From Gymnogyps californianus (lineage: Eukaryota; Chordata; Aves; Accipitriformes; Cathartidae), in NCBI RefSeq assembly GCF_018139145.2, contig NC_059481.1, forward strand, positions 2,592,368 to 2,656,367: a stretch of DNA of 64,000 bases, in the 5' to 3' direction. The position numbers and the translations under genes are program-made. Positions 1 through 11,229 of the stretch are shown piece after piece; position 1 is the first letter of the stretch, and each line of letters opens with the position of its first letter. A model generated the notes under the pieces. It did not search any database. It saw only the letters and a program-made list of their open reading frames with translations, and was not told the DNA's origin.

Positions 1-250
1 GCCTTGGTGAGGCAGACCACGGGGAGGAAGGCCATGTTGAGGGTGAGGATGGCCACAGTGAGGTAGGCCATGGTGAGGAAGGCCATGGTGAGGCAGACCA
101 CGGGGAGGCAGGCCATGTTGAGGGTGAGGAAGGCCACAGTGAGGTAGGCCATGGTGAGGAAGGCCATGGTGAGGCAGACCACGGGGAGGCAGGCCATGTT
201 GAGGGTGAGGAAGGCCCCGGTGAGGAAGGCCCCGGCGAGGCAGGCCGCGG
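1..250. repeat. Minisatellite, 81-bp higher-order repeat
   Basis: Tandem GAGG/GGCC-rich units of roughly 15-18 bp (variants of GAGGAAGGCCATGGT) are organised into a longer period. The marker AGGCAGACCACGGGGAGG begins at 10, 91 and 172, giving an exact 81-bp higher-order unit. The array degenerates into GC-rich variants near 210-250 and runs off the left edge, so its full size is unknown. It lies directly upstream of the CLK3 CpG promoter. No gene is supported here. Confidence 0.9.
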
Positions 251-299
251 TGAAGTGCGGAGGGCCGTGCCGAGGCAGGCCGCGGCTCCCCGTCCCCGC

Positions 300-556
300 C
301 GTGCAGGCCCGTTCATAACGGCCGACCCGGCGCGGCCCGGCCCGGCGCGGCAGGGGTTAACCGCGACCTCCGGGGCACCGAGAGGCGGCCGGGAGCGCCC
401 CGGGGCGGAGCCGCTCCGGCTGCGCGGGGAGGGGCGGGCGGCGCCGGAAGCGGAAGTGGGAGCGGGAGCGGCGGCGCTGGCGCTGGTGGGCCGGTGGGGC
501 CGGGCCGGGCCGGGCCGCAGCCGCCGAGCGCGGCGCGGAGGGGCGCGGAGGGGCGG
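300..556 (+). promoter_or_regulatory. CLK3: CLK3 CpG-island promoter with tandem ETS sites
   Basis: Very GC-rich, TATA-less sequence. A GC box (GGGGCGGG) lies near 431, followed by two adjacent ETS-type sites, CCGGAAG at 444-450 and GCGGAAGTG at 450-458. This is the usual design of a housekeeping promoter with initiation at or just downstream of the ETS sites. The start site is inferred, not visible. Confidence 0.6.
465..555 (+). other. CLK3: Probable CLK3 non-coding exon 1
   Basis: A GT donor (GGGCG|GTGAGC at 551-561) lies about 100 bp after the ETS sites, and the next acceptor that joins a CLK3 coding exon is at 1171-1172. A short untranslated first exon fits, but its 5' end is a guess and other GT donors exist in this GC-rich stretch. 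Some mammalian transcripts use an upstream in-frame coding exon; I cannot confirm one here. Confidence 0.35.
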
Positions 557-1172
557 TGAGCCAGCGGGGCCGGCCCGGGGGCGCGGAGCGGGGCTGGGGC
601 GGTCGGTGACGGCGGCCGGCGAGGCCTCCGCGGGGCGGGAGGGGACCGGGCCGGGCCTGGGCCTGGGCCCAGCCGCAGCGCCCCGGTGTCGTACGCGTAG
701 CCCCGGAGGGGATGGCGTCCCGGCGGGGGCAGCGGTGCCTCGGCCCTGAGCTCTCCGGTTCCGGTCCCTCGGGCACCCCCCTGCCAAACGGTTATCGCAG
801 GCGACGCGTCCGCGGGTCAGGGGCGGTGGAACCGGTTTGTACCCGGGTTGTTGCACGGGGGCAGCGGGGACATAACCGGGAACGTTGTCCGAAACCCGCC
901 GCTTCCCGCGGGGAGGCCTCCAGCTCAAAACCTTTAACGCTGCTGGGGCTGGCTGCCCGCTGGGGCTGGGCAGCGGGGCTCTCGTCCTTCACCGCGGGTG
1001 GGGGTTTGCACGGCGGCCCTGGCCGCGCCGGCCTGCGCCCTTTGGGGTGCTCTCTGTCCGCACCCGTCGGGTTCGGGGCCTGGGGGGTGGGAAGGCCCTC
1101 GCCTCCTTCAGGGAGCGGGCGAAGCGCCGAGGGGTTCGGGCTTTAAGAGTCGGAAACCTCTTGTCTCCTCAG

Positions 1173-4100
1173 ATGCATCACTGTAAGAGGTACCGGTCCC
1201 CGGAGCAGGAGAGCTACCTGGGTCACAGGTGGAAGAGGAAGAGGTCTCGTAGCAGAGACTACGAGGGGAGGCTGCGATACCCACCCCGGAGGGATCTCCC
1301 CAGGAGATCGCGATCGAGAAGGTAAGAGCGGGTTTGGTCAGAGGGAGGCCTGCCGGCCTGCCTGCCTGCCTGCCAGCAGCCGCTCTGGCAGGGGGGGAGC
1401 GAGCAGGGACGGTTATCTAATAAACCCTCGTCCTCGATTCCGATCGAGTTTTGGAGCTAGCGCTGAGCGGCGGCAGCTTTCATTTCCTGACTGCGGATCA
1501 GCTTTAAACCTGTAAATCCCGGGGATGGAAGTAAAGGGTGTAATTGTGTGTGCCTTCCCTTACGCGTTTCTGCCTCTGCATCTAGCCAAAAGTTCTTCCC
1601 AAAGCGACGTCTTTAATATTAATGAGGGAGAACAGCCTGCCCTGGAATCACGTTTCCCAGTTCTCATGCTGTGGAGGCATTAAAGTCTTTCTCTCCCGAT
1701 AACCCGCTTCCTTCTGAAAGCATTACAAATCAGATTTAAAGTAACAATACTTTTCCCTCACCTACGCCCTCAGAAAGGATCTGAACATCGCTAACTGATC
1801 TTTCCTGCTTCGGCTCTGGATTTTACCTTTGATCCTCTCTTTGTTCAGCGTTTCCACAGGGACAATTAGGTACTGGAAGCGGGGTGGATAAGGCCTCTGA
1901 TAACAGGAGCTGCGGCGAGGGTTCTGGAATAGAGGCGGGAGCGCTGATGGGGAGCAGCCTGCTGACACCTCGGGCTGTGCCACCGAAACAGGCTGGCGGT
2001 CCTCGCTGCTCGGGGGTACCGGAGCTGGTGCGGTTCCACTGGGTGACCAGGGCAGGTGCAGCCAGAAGGGAGCTGAGTTCATCTTTAAATTCCTGCAATG
2101 TTCTACAGATTAATTTCTTTTCTGAGCCTGGCTTTAATTTACTTGAAGGAAGCGGATTGTGAAATGCAGCTGACGCACACAATGGGGTCATTTTTTCATC
2201 TGATTGGGTTATGTAGGACAGATTTGGATGAAAACAGGCTTTTGCTAGATGAAAACCTTCTTGCCCCTTTAGTCTCAGGCTCTGAGACTCTCACAGGTTC
2301 ACTGATCTCCTCTGTATTTGAGTCCTACAGGTTGTTATTTCTGATTCCTCTGTATCTTAAAGTACACACTGAAGTTTCACAAAGGTGTGTTTGGAGTTGA
2401 GTATCGATGTTGGAACAGAGCCGTGGCGGGGGGGTGTCTTTGTGTTTTGCATAGTTCAGCGGTGACCTAGAGCCGCTGCTGTCTTGGCAGGCAGTTTGAA
2501 ATGTTATTCTTGATCCAAGATGAGATGAACCACCGCACGCGTTCCTGCGTCCCGTTAAGCTGTCAGCGAGAGAGCTAATTGTTGCCAAAGCAGAGAGGCG
2601 CAAACAACACAAGTTCCTGTTTCCGGACTGAAGCAGCTGCAGCGAGGTCTTGGTTGGCGAAGCCGTTGCCCTTGCTGTCAGCTAGGTGACAGCATTGACC
2701 TGGCCCGGCGCGTGCCCAGAATGCTGCTGTTCATCGTTGGAAAGCCAACACGCTGCTCTTATTTCTGAGTTCTAACATCTTCTACCTAAAACGCGGCTTC
2801 TCACTGAATGACGTGTGAAGCAAGACTTGTAGTGGAAGCTGTTTTATTACACCAAGTGGAACAGTTGGGGTGGAGAAGACAGTCGTGCTTTTGGGGGCAG
2901 AAGCAGGCCGCTGCTAAGCGATGCCGTTTTTGCTGTCCAGTTTAAGAGAGATACCATAACAGTGCTGCCAAGGAAGCGCGTGGACCTGCAGAGCAAAAGG
3001 CAGGAGCTGCAGGATCGCAGCCCTAGCTTGAGGCACTTGCAGCTCGCAGATGCTCGCTAATCGAGCGTGGGGCAGGGAGAGCCGCTGTCGTGGATAATGC
3101 GCACACACGGTACCTAGAACTGCGTGTGCGACGCCAGCTTGTAAATACTCACACAGGGGAGCTTTGTCTGAGGTCTTCTGGCCCTTCCCTGGGCACAGAT
3201 GAGCTTGGCCAAAAGTTTCCCTCGGATACTTGCAGCCCTCGGTTGTCGCCAGAGGCACGGGAGCTTGCCTGTGCTGTGGAGACCAAATTTTCCTTCTGGC
3301 TCTTTGCTAATCATCTGTTGAGCTGGTGTGCATGTGTACACCGAAGGCTTGGTGTTTAGGGGACTCCAGTCGCCCCTGGGGTGATGACTGGAGCACCGCT
3401 GCTGGCCTCAGTTCTCGTTTATTTAAGAACTAATGAGAGACCTTCCTGCGGGAGGAGAAGGGATGTTAGAAAAACACTTGCGTATGGTGGCGGAGGTGGC
3501 TCGGATGAGGTAGGCAGCTCAGATCGAGCTCTAAGTGGGTGGTTTCCCCCCCGCCACACCGCTTTCTCTTGCAAACTTTCTCCTTTTTCTTATCTGAGAA
3601 GTGGTCAGTGTCTGAGCCCCGCTGGAGGGGTGGTTTGAAGCTAGGACGCTTGCTGTTGTTTCCCTGCCACCAGGCAGTGGGAGCAAGAGCACTTAGTTTC
3701 AGCAGGACTCTGCCTTTCGTGCTTTTCCAGGCTTATAAACGTGTTCCTGTTTGTGCTACAGCCATGACAGGATGCCTTATCACAGGAGATACAGGCGGGA
3801 CAGCGACGCCTACAGATTTGAAGACCGAAGCCCGTCTTTTGGAGAGGACTATTACTCGACCCGCTCGCGAAACTGGCGGCGATCCAGAGGCCGAGAGCAG
3901 CACCGTCCAAAGAAGCATCAGCATCACTGCCGGAAACGCAGGACCAGGTCTTGTAGCAGTGCCTCCTCGGTGAGTAGCAGCCAGAACGAGTTCAGGATTG
4001 TTCAGGGTTTTAACTGTTCTTACCTCCTTTCAGCTCTGAACACTCTGGGTGAGTACCTCTAATCCCATTTTTTTGTGTTTGTTTTCATTATGTGGAACGT

Positions 4101-7100
4101 ATAGTCCAAAATCTGTGTCTTGTTAAGCGGGAAGCGTTTGTAGCTATTGGTTTTTACTAGTCCAGCCCCTGTAGCCTTATTACGTGAGGAAACTCAGCGG
4201 TATTCTTTACGGCCGGGGAGGGGATGAGGGAAAGCTTCAAATGGCGCACACGTGATAGGGTAACGAGGGCGAGCCTCGGCCGCAGGCCAGCCTGGCTGCT
4301 GGGAATCGGTCGTTGTTCAGGTTTATACGTGGCCAGGGCTTCACTTCTGCAGACCGCTGCCGCGTCTCGGGGGGGGGGGTTTGGTATGCAGCGGTGGTAC
4401 GGAGCGCTCCTGTGAAGGCATGGCGATTTGACGTTGTGCCAGGATCCCGTACCAGATGGGATCCATCAGCCTGGTTCTCCCGAGTCGTTAGCCCTGTGGT
4501 TATTAACCTCTGTCCCACTGTACTTAGAGAAAGGCTTCCTCCTTCTGAGGGTATGCACGTGTCCTCTTTGCCTATTTCTACACGAGTGTCCTTGGATTTC
4601 AGCTTCTCTGAAAACTTCCCTGTTTTCCACCCTGAAACATAGTATTCCTTTCAAGGATTAACAGGGAATATTTGGCACTGGGTGGGGAGGCTGGTCCCGG
4701 GACCGGGAATACCCTGGAAGTGTTGTGAGGTATCAGACCAAATGTCTCTGCTTCACTGCTTCTCTCCTGTAAGGAACATTTCCATCTTTCACACGTTTGT
4801 TGCTTTTAAATGTTATTACAACTCAATGACCGAGTCCTGATCCCTGCAGTTGTAGTGGATATCTGCATGGCTGGGAGCTTCTGACAGTCTCTTGCTTTCC
4901 TCCTTTTCTTTCTTTCCAGTTGACTTTTTAATTTGAGTTTTAGAAAGAGCCAGGGTTATGATGAAAACGCTCCAGTGCGGTTTGCGTGTGTGCGTGCGAT
5001 GATAACGGTGTGCGGGTTTGGGCTGGTGTGATCTAAATCCTTTGCAGTCTCACAGCTGTCTCAAATGTCCTCTCTGCCTTCTCCTCCGTTTCAGCTGACC
5101 TTTTGGGGTTTGATTGTAGCTCGTTATTTTGGACTAGCTGGGGGGCGAGGGGCACAGAAGAGAAGCCTGGCAGAAGCTCGGGCATGGAAATGCAGAGCTT
5201 TGTATTAATTTCTTTGGCTGTAGAGACTGTCACTATTTTTAAGGGTGAACAGAAAAAGATGAGGAATTAGGGCAGCTTGCTTTGCGGACCCTGGGTCCTT
5301 TCAGGAAGGTTCGGCTGGTTTTCCAGTAGAAGCTAGCAGTAGCAGGGGTGAATGTGACCTCATACCTTTAGTGGATGCCTGAAGCGGAGTGAAATGCTCC
5401 CTGGGGATTAATTTAACTGTCCTGTTCCTAAAGTTCTCCCAGGCTTAAAATTGCATCCCGAGGCCGATGTGCAACACCAGGTCTGTTGGCAGCCAGTCGG
5501 GCGTACGGATTTAGGATCAGCGTGGTAGTTGGTTCTGTCACGAAGGGAAGGGCTGGTTCGTAGCCGGGGCAGGACATGGCTCTGGGTAGCTGGCGATCTG
5601 TTAACTGAGGTACAAAAGAGCAGGCTGCACAGAGGGAGAACTGCTACTCTGGCTTCTACTGGACAGCTTGTCCAAACTGACAGCTTGTATACCCTGCGTC
5701 ACGTTTGCCAGCGGAGAAAATGACGTTCTTCTGGCAAAGCCCTCCTTCTTCTTGTGCCTCTGGCAGCATCCTCCGGTGCTGCGGAGGAAGCTGCTCCTCT
5801 GTGGGGAACGGTGGTGCCAAGCCAAGCCACCTTAACACTGGAGCTTCCCAGCTGCTGCTTCCCTTCAGAGAAGAGGGGGGCATTTTCCTGCCTAAGAGGC
5901 GGCGGCACCAGAGGCCGTAGCTAATGAGAGAGTTTTCTTTACATACCTGTAGCTGTTGATTACTTTTCTGTTTTGAAGTTAGTTTGTGTCTTGACGTGTC
6001 CCTTGCAATATCCCTATCGTTATATATGCTGTGTGCCTTATGAAATGCTGGGATCTGGAAAATCCAACCACCGACGCACCGTCATCTCCACCTTTGAATG
6101 ACAACACAATCCTGCCACTCGGAACTGCCCGCTGTGCGCGCTTGGTCGTATGCCGTTTCGGGGGGCGGTGTGTACAGAGAAGCCAACAGAGCAGTAAGCG
6201 CAGCAGGAGCGTGGAAGATGACAAGGAAGGCCACCTGGTGTGCAGGATCGGCGATTGGCTTCAAGAGCGATGTACAGCCACCTTTCGTAAAACTTTACCT
6301 CTCTACTTTCTATCCCCATGTTAGACGAGATCTCTCGTATTGTACTGGAGGGGTCTCTAGTGTTTTATTGCTTATAAATGGACTGACCAGTAAATTGCCT
6401 GAGGCAGACAATAGACACTTGAGTTTTAAAGAGCGTAGCAGCGAGAGACATTTTTTGCTTTGACATTTTATTGCTGTGAAATTGCAGGACCTCAGCTCTC
6501 GCCAAGCCTCTGAAGTTCACGTCCACTCCTGTTTTCTCTCCTAGATGAAATCGTCGGCAGCCTTGGCGAAGGCACTTTTGGCAAAGTGGTGGAGTGTGTG
6601 GACCATGCCAGGTGGGCGTCCTTCCCTTCCAGATAACTCGTCTGTCCCTTCTGCATCAAGCCCAGATGCTCACAAGCGCGGCAGGATTAACGCTGCCGGT
6701 TTTGCCTGGGACTCCACCGGACCAAACTGGTGTCACCTTCCACTTGTCGCTATGGTAGAAGTTATTTCTTACAGCAAGTGGAAAGGGGCCTGGTTCATAC
6801 CTCAGCTCCCCCCCCGAGTTTGCAGGCTGATGCATTAAAAGGGAAGCAGGGGAGTTTGTTCAGTGGCTGAGGGCTTCGGCACAGGCTGTTCTACTGCGGT
6901 GAACTCCGGCTGAGGGATGGGCCAGGCAGCTGGGGAAAGTGACCTCTTAATCTGCCGGGGTACTTCTCTTTTTTTTTTTTTTTTTCTTTTTTTTTTTAAC
7001 CTCTCCTGTGATTACGCTTGACCCCTGTCTCTTCCTGACCTTTTGTCTGGCTCCCAGCCACTGGGATCTCCTGCCTCCTCAGAAATCTCTCTGGCACAGT

Positions 7101-10100
7101 TGGAGAGGGGAGGTGGCTGCCGGAGTCGCAGTGACCTTACGGACTGCTGTGTCAGGAAACGGTGTGCTCGCAGAGCTGTCTGCAGCTCTCTTTGGAGCGT
7201 TACCCAGCCTTTCGCTGCAAATTAACTACTGGTCAAGCAGCATAAATGTTTGGCAGACCTTGGGAGCTTCGCTGGGACCCAGAAATGACTAAGCCTTTTA
7301 ACACATGAAAACGTGACCGGAGTAACTGGGATGTGCCCTCTCTCTGTGGACGGAGGACATGTGTACGTAGGCTTTTTCTCTGACTCCATCCTTCTGTCTC
7401 TCTTCCCTTACAGAGGCAAATCTCAGGTGGCACTGAAAATCATAAAAAACGTTGGAAAGTACCGAGAAGCAGCCAGGCTGGAAATCAATGTCCTGAAAAA
7501 AATCAAAGAGAAGGACAAGGAGAACAAATTGTAAGTTCCTACAAGACTCCTGGGTAGTCAGTACCATGTCCTTACGGACAAGCGGTCTGCTTGGGCGATA
7601 CCCAAAGAAACACGGGGCTGAGGACTGAAATACCTGCTACTTGCCTCCTGCGTGGGGAAAACCTGTCTCATTCCTCTGTGTTTTGGGAGAAGAGAGTCTG
7701 TCTCTAGTTCTACTGAACACTTGTTTACGTAAAACTCTTTAACAACTAACGTGCCAGGTCATAGCGAGGAAAAATTAACCAAAACTTTTCTAACCACCAC
7801 CTGCTGCCTTGTCCCACTTGAATTGGAGATCTCTATCTAAAGGTGGTTGAGCAAAGTGGGGAGGGGGCAGCGCTCTGGTGCGCACAGAGGGATTACTGTG
7901 CTTCTGAGTCAGCTGGCTCAGAGCTTTTGCTCACCAACCACTTCTGCAGTAGCCAGAAACAGGGAGAATGACTGTTCTGTCGAGTCCCTGAATGATGGTT
8001 CATCCTCTCTGCACAGCTTGTGTGTCCTGATGTCAGACTGGTTCAACTTCCATGGCCACATGTGCATTGCCTTTGAGCTTCTGGGCAAGAACACTTTCGA
8101 GTTCCTGAAGGAGAATAACTTCCAGCCATACCCTCTCCCTCAGATCCGGCACATGGCCTACCAGCTCTGCCATGCCTTGAGATGTAAGTCACCCAGGGCC
8201 AGCCTCGCTGGGCGACGACGTCTCACCAGAATGGGCGGGGAGGGAGCTGAGAAGGAGCTGGCTTGGCGCTTGGATGGGCAGAGCTGTATGGGTGCTTCAG
8301 TGTGTGGTTCTGACAGATATTTTTGTCTCTCTCCTCTTTGCCACCTGTGCAGTTCTACACGACAACCAGCTGACTCACACTGACCTCAAGCCAGAAAACA
8401 TCTTGTTTGTCAACTCAGATTTTGACACTCTGTACAACGAGAAAAAGGTGGGTTCTGTCCAGAAGAGAAGTGAATAGGTCAGGAATAGCCTGCCTTTCCC
8501 TCCCTGCAGAAATCGGATCTTCCCTGTTCCGTACATGCCCCACAGGGCCTGAAGAGTCTGTTTAGTGGGAACAAACTGGAAGTCGGGCCTCTTCTTTCTC
8601 CCATGTCTTCTAAAAGCCTTAAGACTGCTTCAGTGGCTCCAGTCCACGAAGTGGAGCGTTCAGTGGCTTTCCTTAACACTGATCTGAGATGTAAAGAGCT
8701 CAGAGCTTCACAGTTATAATCCTTCTGCTTAGTAGTGCAGACATGGCAGTTCTGGGGTCAGAGGGCTCCTCTCAAAGCCGAGCTGAATCCTGAACAGGCT
8801 GTTAGAAGCACTGAGGACCTCTTGTTTGCTTGCAGAGCTGTGAGGAGAAATCCATTCGGAACACGAGCATTCGCGTGGCAGACTTTGGAAGCGCCACCTT
8901 CGATCACGAGCACCACACCACTATCGTGGCTACCCGGCACTACCGTCCACCAGAAGTGATTCTGGGTGAGTACCGCTGGGGTTTCGGGCGTCTCAGACGG
9001 GTGGAGGAGAACAGTTGTCCCAGGGATGCAGTAGGATGATGCTGTCTAGAGGAAAACCAGCTTGAGAGCACTCCAGTTCTTGGGGACGACCTGTTCCATG
9101 CATTGCTGCAACACCACCTCAGTGGTGCCGAGGTCCTGATTGTATGGAAGGTATTTGTGGATAGTGCAGGCCCTTGACATGGAGTGCAGAGAGCTGAGGA
9201 AACCCTGAGAGCCTTGGGAAGTGCTCAAATTAGCTCCAGGGGAACTCAGAGTCAGCATAAGCTGAAACAGAAGCATCTAGGGGAGACTTGACGGTCCTCT
9301 TGCCAGCGTGCAGCACCGGAAAGTGCACAGATGATAACTTCTAGGTCTGTCTTTGTGTAATCCCTGCAGTTTCAACAAAGGAACTAGCAGCAATCTGGTG
9401 GCACTTGTTGAGAGCGCAGAGTTAACTTGATTCTCTTTGCAGAGCTGGGCTGGGCACAGCCATGCGATGTCTGGAGTACCGGCTGCATTCTGTTTGAGTA
9501 TTACCGCGGCTTCACGCTCTTCCAGGTATGATTCTTGCAAGAGGCACTGTACTCTAAGAATCCTTAACGTCTAAAAGGGCTCAAACTTAGGTGAAGGGAA
9601 ATGCAGATCAGGCACTAAAAATCAGAAGCTGAGTTTGAAAATAAGCCCAGGAAAATTCACAGTTTGAGGACTCGTGCCTTGCTGGAAGGACAAGGTTCAG
9701 ATCACTTCTGGTTTCTTCACTGTGCCTGTGAAGAAGAGAAAAATCAAGAGAGGAAGCAGAGGTGGCCAGGACCTGCATCATTCCTGACGGAGGCTTGTCT
9801 CTTCTTCCCCTGTACTTGTATAGGTGACAGACCTTTTGGCATCAGATCTCCAAGTTCTGAATTAACACACCATTGCTCTTTTCCTTTGCAGACCCATGAG
9901 AATCGTGAGCATCTCGTCATGATGGAAAAAATCCTTGGGCCAATTCCATCTCACATGATCCACAAAACTCGGTAAGAACCTCTTTCCTGAACTCGGGCAG
10001 TCCAGTCAGCTGTTTGTGGCTCATGACTCAGGATACCAATTCTCTGTCCTCCCCGCGGGTCTCACCTGTATGGGTATAACCACGGGAGATGTGCTGGAAG

Positions 10101-10745
10101 CGTGGCTCACAAGTAGCCTTACTGAACGCCGCCTTTCCTTTGCAGGAAGCAAAAATATTTCCACAATGGGAACCTAGTATGGGATGAGAACACGTCCGAT
10201 GGGAGATACGTCCAAGAGAACTGCAAGCCCCTGCGGGTAGGTGCTGCTCTGCGGCTGGTGGAGGGCTGGCTGTGTTGCGAGGCTGAACCGCTGTGCCGTT
10301 CCCTTCCCCAGATCAGCGGTGCGGGGCTTAGGGATGGGAATTTCCCTTAATAACTTGGCTTTTACAGAGCCCCAAACTCTCACCTGCAGTAACAGAAGTT
10401 TACTAGTCTGGCCGAAGCGGGACTAGGGAATTGGAGGGACGCTGTACGTTAGGATGGGAGACAGCCATTGCCTCGCTGTGTGTCACAAAACTAGGGCCTA
10501 GGGTTCGGTCCCTGTCCTACCGCCCTCTCTCTGTGCTCCCCCCCGCCCTTCTCTTTCAGACGTACATGTTGCACGACTCGCTGGAGCACGCGCAGCTCTT
10601 TGACTTGATGAGGAGGATGTTAGAATTCGACCCTTCCCGGAGGATCACGTTCTCGGAAGCCCTCCTGCATCCCTTCTTTGCTGGCCTCTCTGCAGAGGAA
10701 AGGATGCTGTGCGGTCGAGGCGCCAGCCGGGACCTGAGCAGATGA
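1173..10745 (+). CDS. CLK3: CDC-like kinase 3 (LAMMER kinase), 12 coding exons
   Basis: Nuclear dual-specificity kinase that phosphorylates SR splicing factors. Coding exons: 1173-1321, 3762-3969, 6178-6271, 6545-6611, 7414-7530, 8017-8183, 8353-8447, 8836-8965, 9443-9525, 9892-9971, 10146-10236, 10560-10745. All introns are GT-AG and all junction phases fit, giving 488 codons plus TGA (human short form 490). Residues 1 to about 130 are Arg/Ser/His-rich (RS-like). The kinase domain starts at Tyr151 with glycine loop GEGTFG, catalytic Lys181 in [12 protein letters not shown] with Asp278, DFG Asp315, and the family signature [11 protein letters not shown] at 376-386. The ATG is the first codon of its exon, right after the acceptor, and matches the mammalian [11 protein letters not shown] start. 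No break is seen. Human has DVWSIG where this has DVWSTG, a mild substitution. Confidence 0.97.
6178..6271 (+). other. CLK3: CLK3 exon encoding the pre-kinase linker; candidate for regulated skipping
   Basis: This 94-nt exon encodes residues 120-150 ([15 protein letters not shown] through GDWLQER). Its length is not a multiple of three, so skipping would frameshift and remove the kinase domain. The donor is T|GTACAG, weaker than the GTAAG/GTGAG donors used by most other exons, and the next intron is only 273 bp. CLK genes are known to self-regulate by skipping the equivalent exon and by intron retention. Regulation here is inferred. Confidence 0.6.
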
Positions 10746-10940
10746 CAGCCGGGGAGGGTGCGGTGCCTGCTGGATTTGTACATACGGGCTCGGTCTAGCC
10801 TCTGCAGTTCAGCCCCGCTCGCTCTCTTCTCTCAGCGTTCAGAGGGGCTGGGGCACTGCGACAAGGACCCTGGGGAGGGGAGGGGAAGAAAAGCTACATT
10901 GGAAAGCACAGATTTGTCTATTTATATGTTGTAAAGTTAA

Positions 10941-10946
10941 AATAAA
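10941..10946 (+). other. CLK3: CLK3 poly(A) signal AATAAA
   Basis: A canonical AATAAA lies 196 nt after the stop codon and is followed by a T/GT-rich stretch (GTGTTTCTTATTG). This gives a short 3'UTR of about 220 nt with cleavage near 10960-10970. Confidence 0.8.
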
Positions 10947-10970
10947 GTGTTTCTTATTGTTTGATACTTC

Positions 10971-11228
10971 CCTTGTAGGCAGGCGTAGGGTTCTCTTGCT
11001 CCCAGCTTTGCCTTTTCTGCAAAGGAAGATGGAGATGTTGAAAAATTAACTGGAAACTAAGCGGCAGGCCAGTGGAGGGCAAAAAGTGAGGGTGAGTGGA
11101 CTGAACTCTCCCTGGTCTCTGCCCTTGCTCCTCTGAACAGCGCAGAGCGGCAGGCTGGCTTGCTCCAGCTGTGGCATCAGGCTCTAGAACAACAGCGGAC
11201 AAATAAATGGCTGCACGCAAATAGCACA
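10971..11228. other. Short spacer between convergent CLK3 and EDC3
   Basis: About 260 bp separates the predicted cleavage sites of the two convergent genes. I see no open reading frame with family resemblance and no repeat. Read-through transcripts from either side could overlap here. Confidence 0.6.
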
Positions 11229-11229
11229 C

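Noticed and set aside
255..1146. Overlapping Arg/Gly/Pro-rich frames at the left edge
   Set aside because: Products of the CLK3 CpG island. The supported CLK3 start is the ATG at 1173 right after a splice acceptor.
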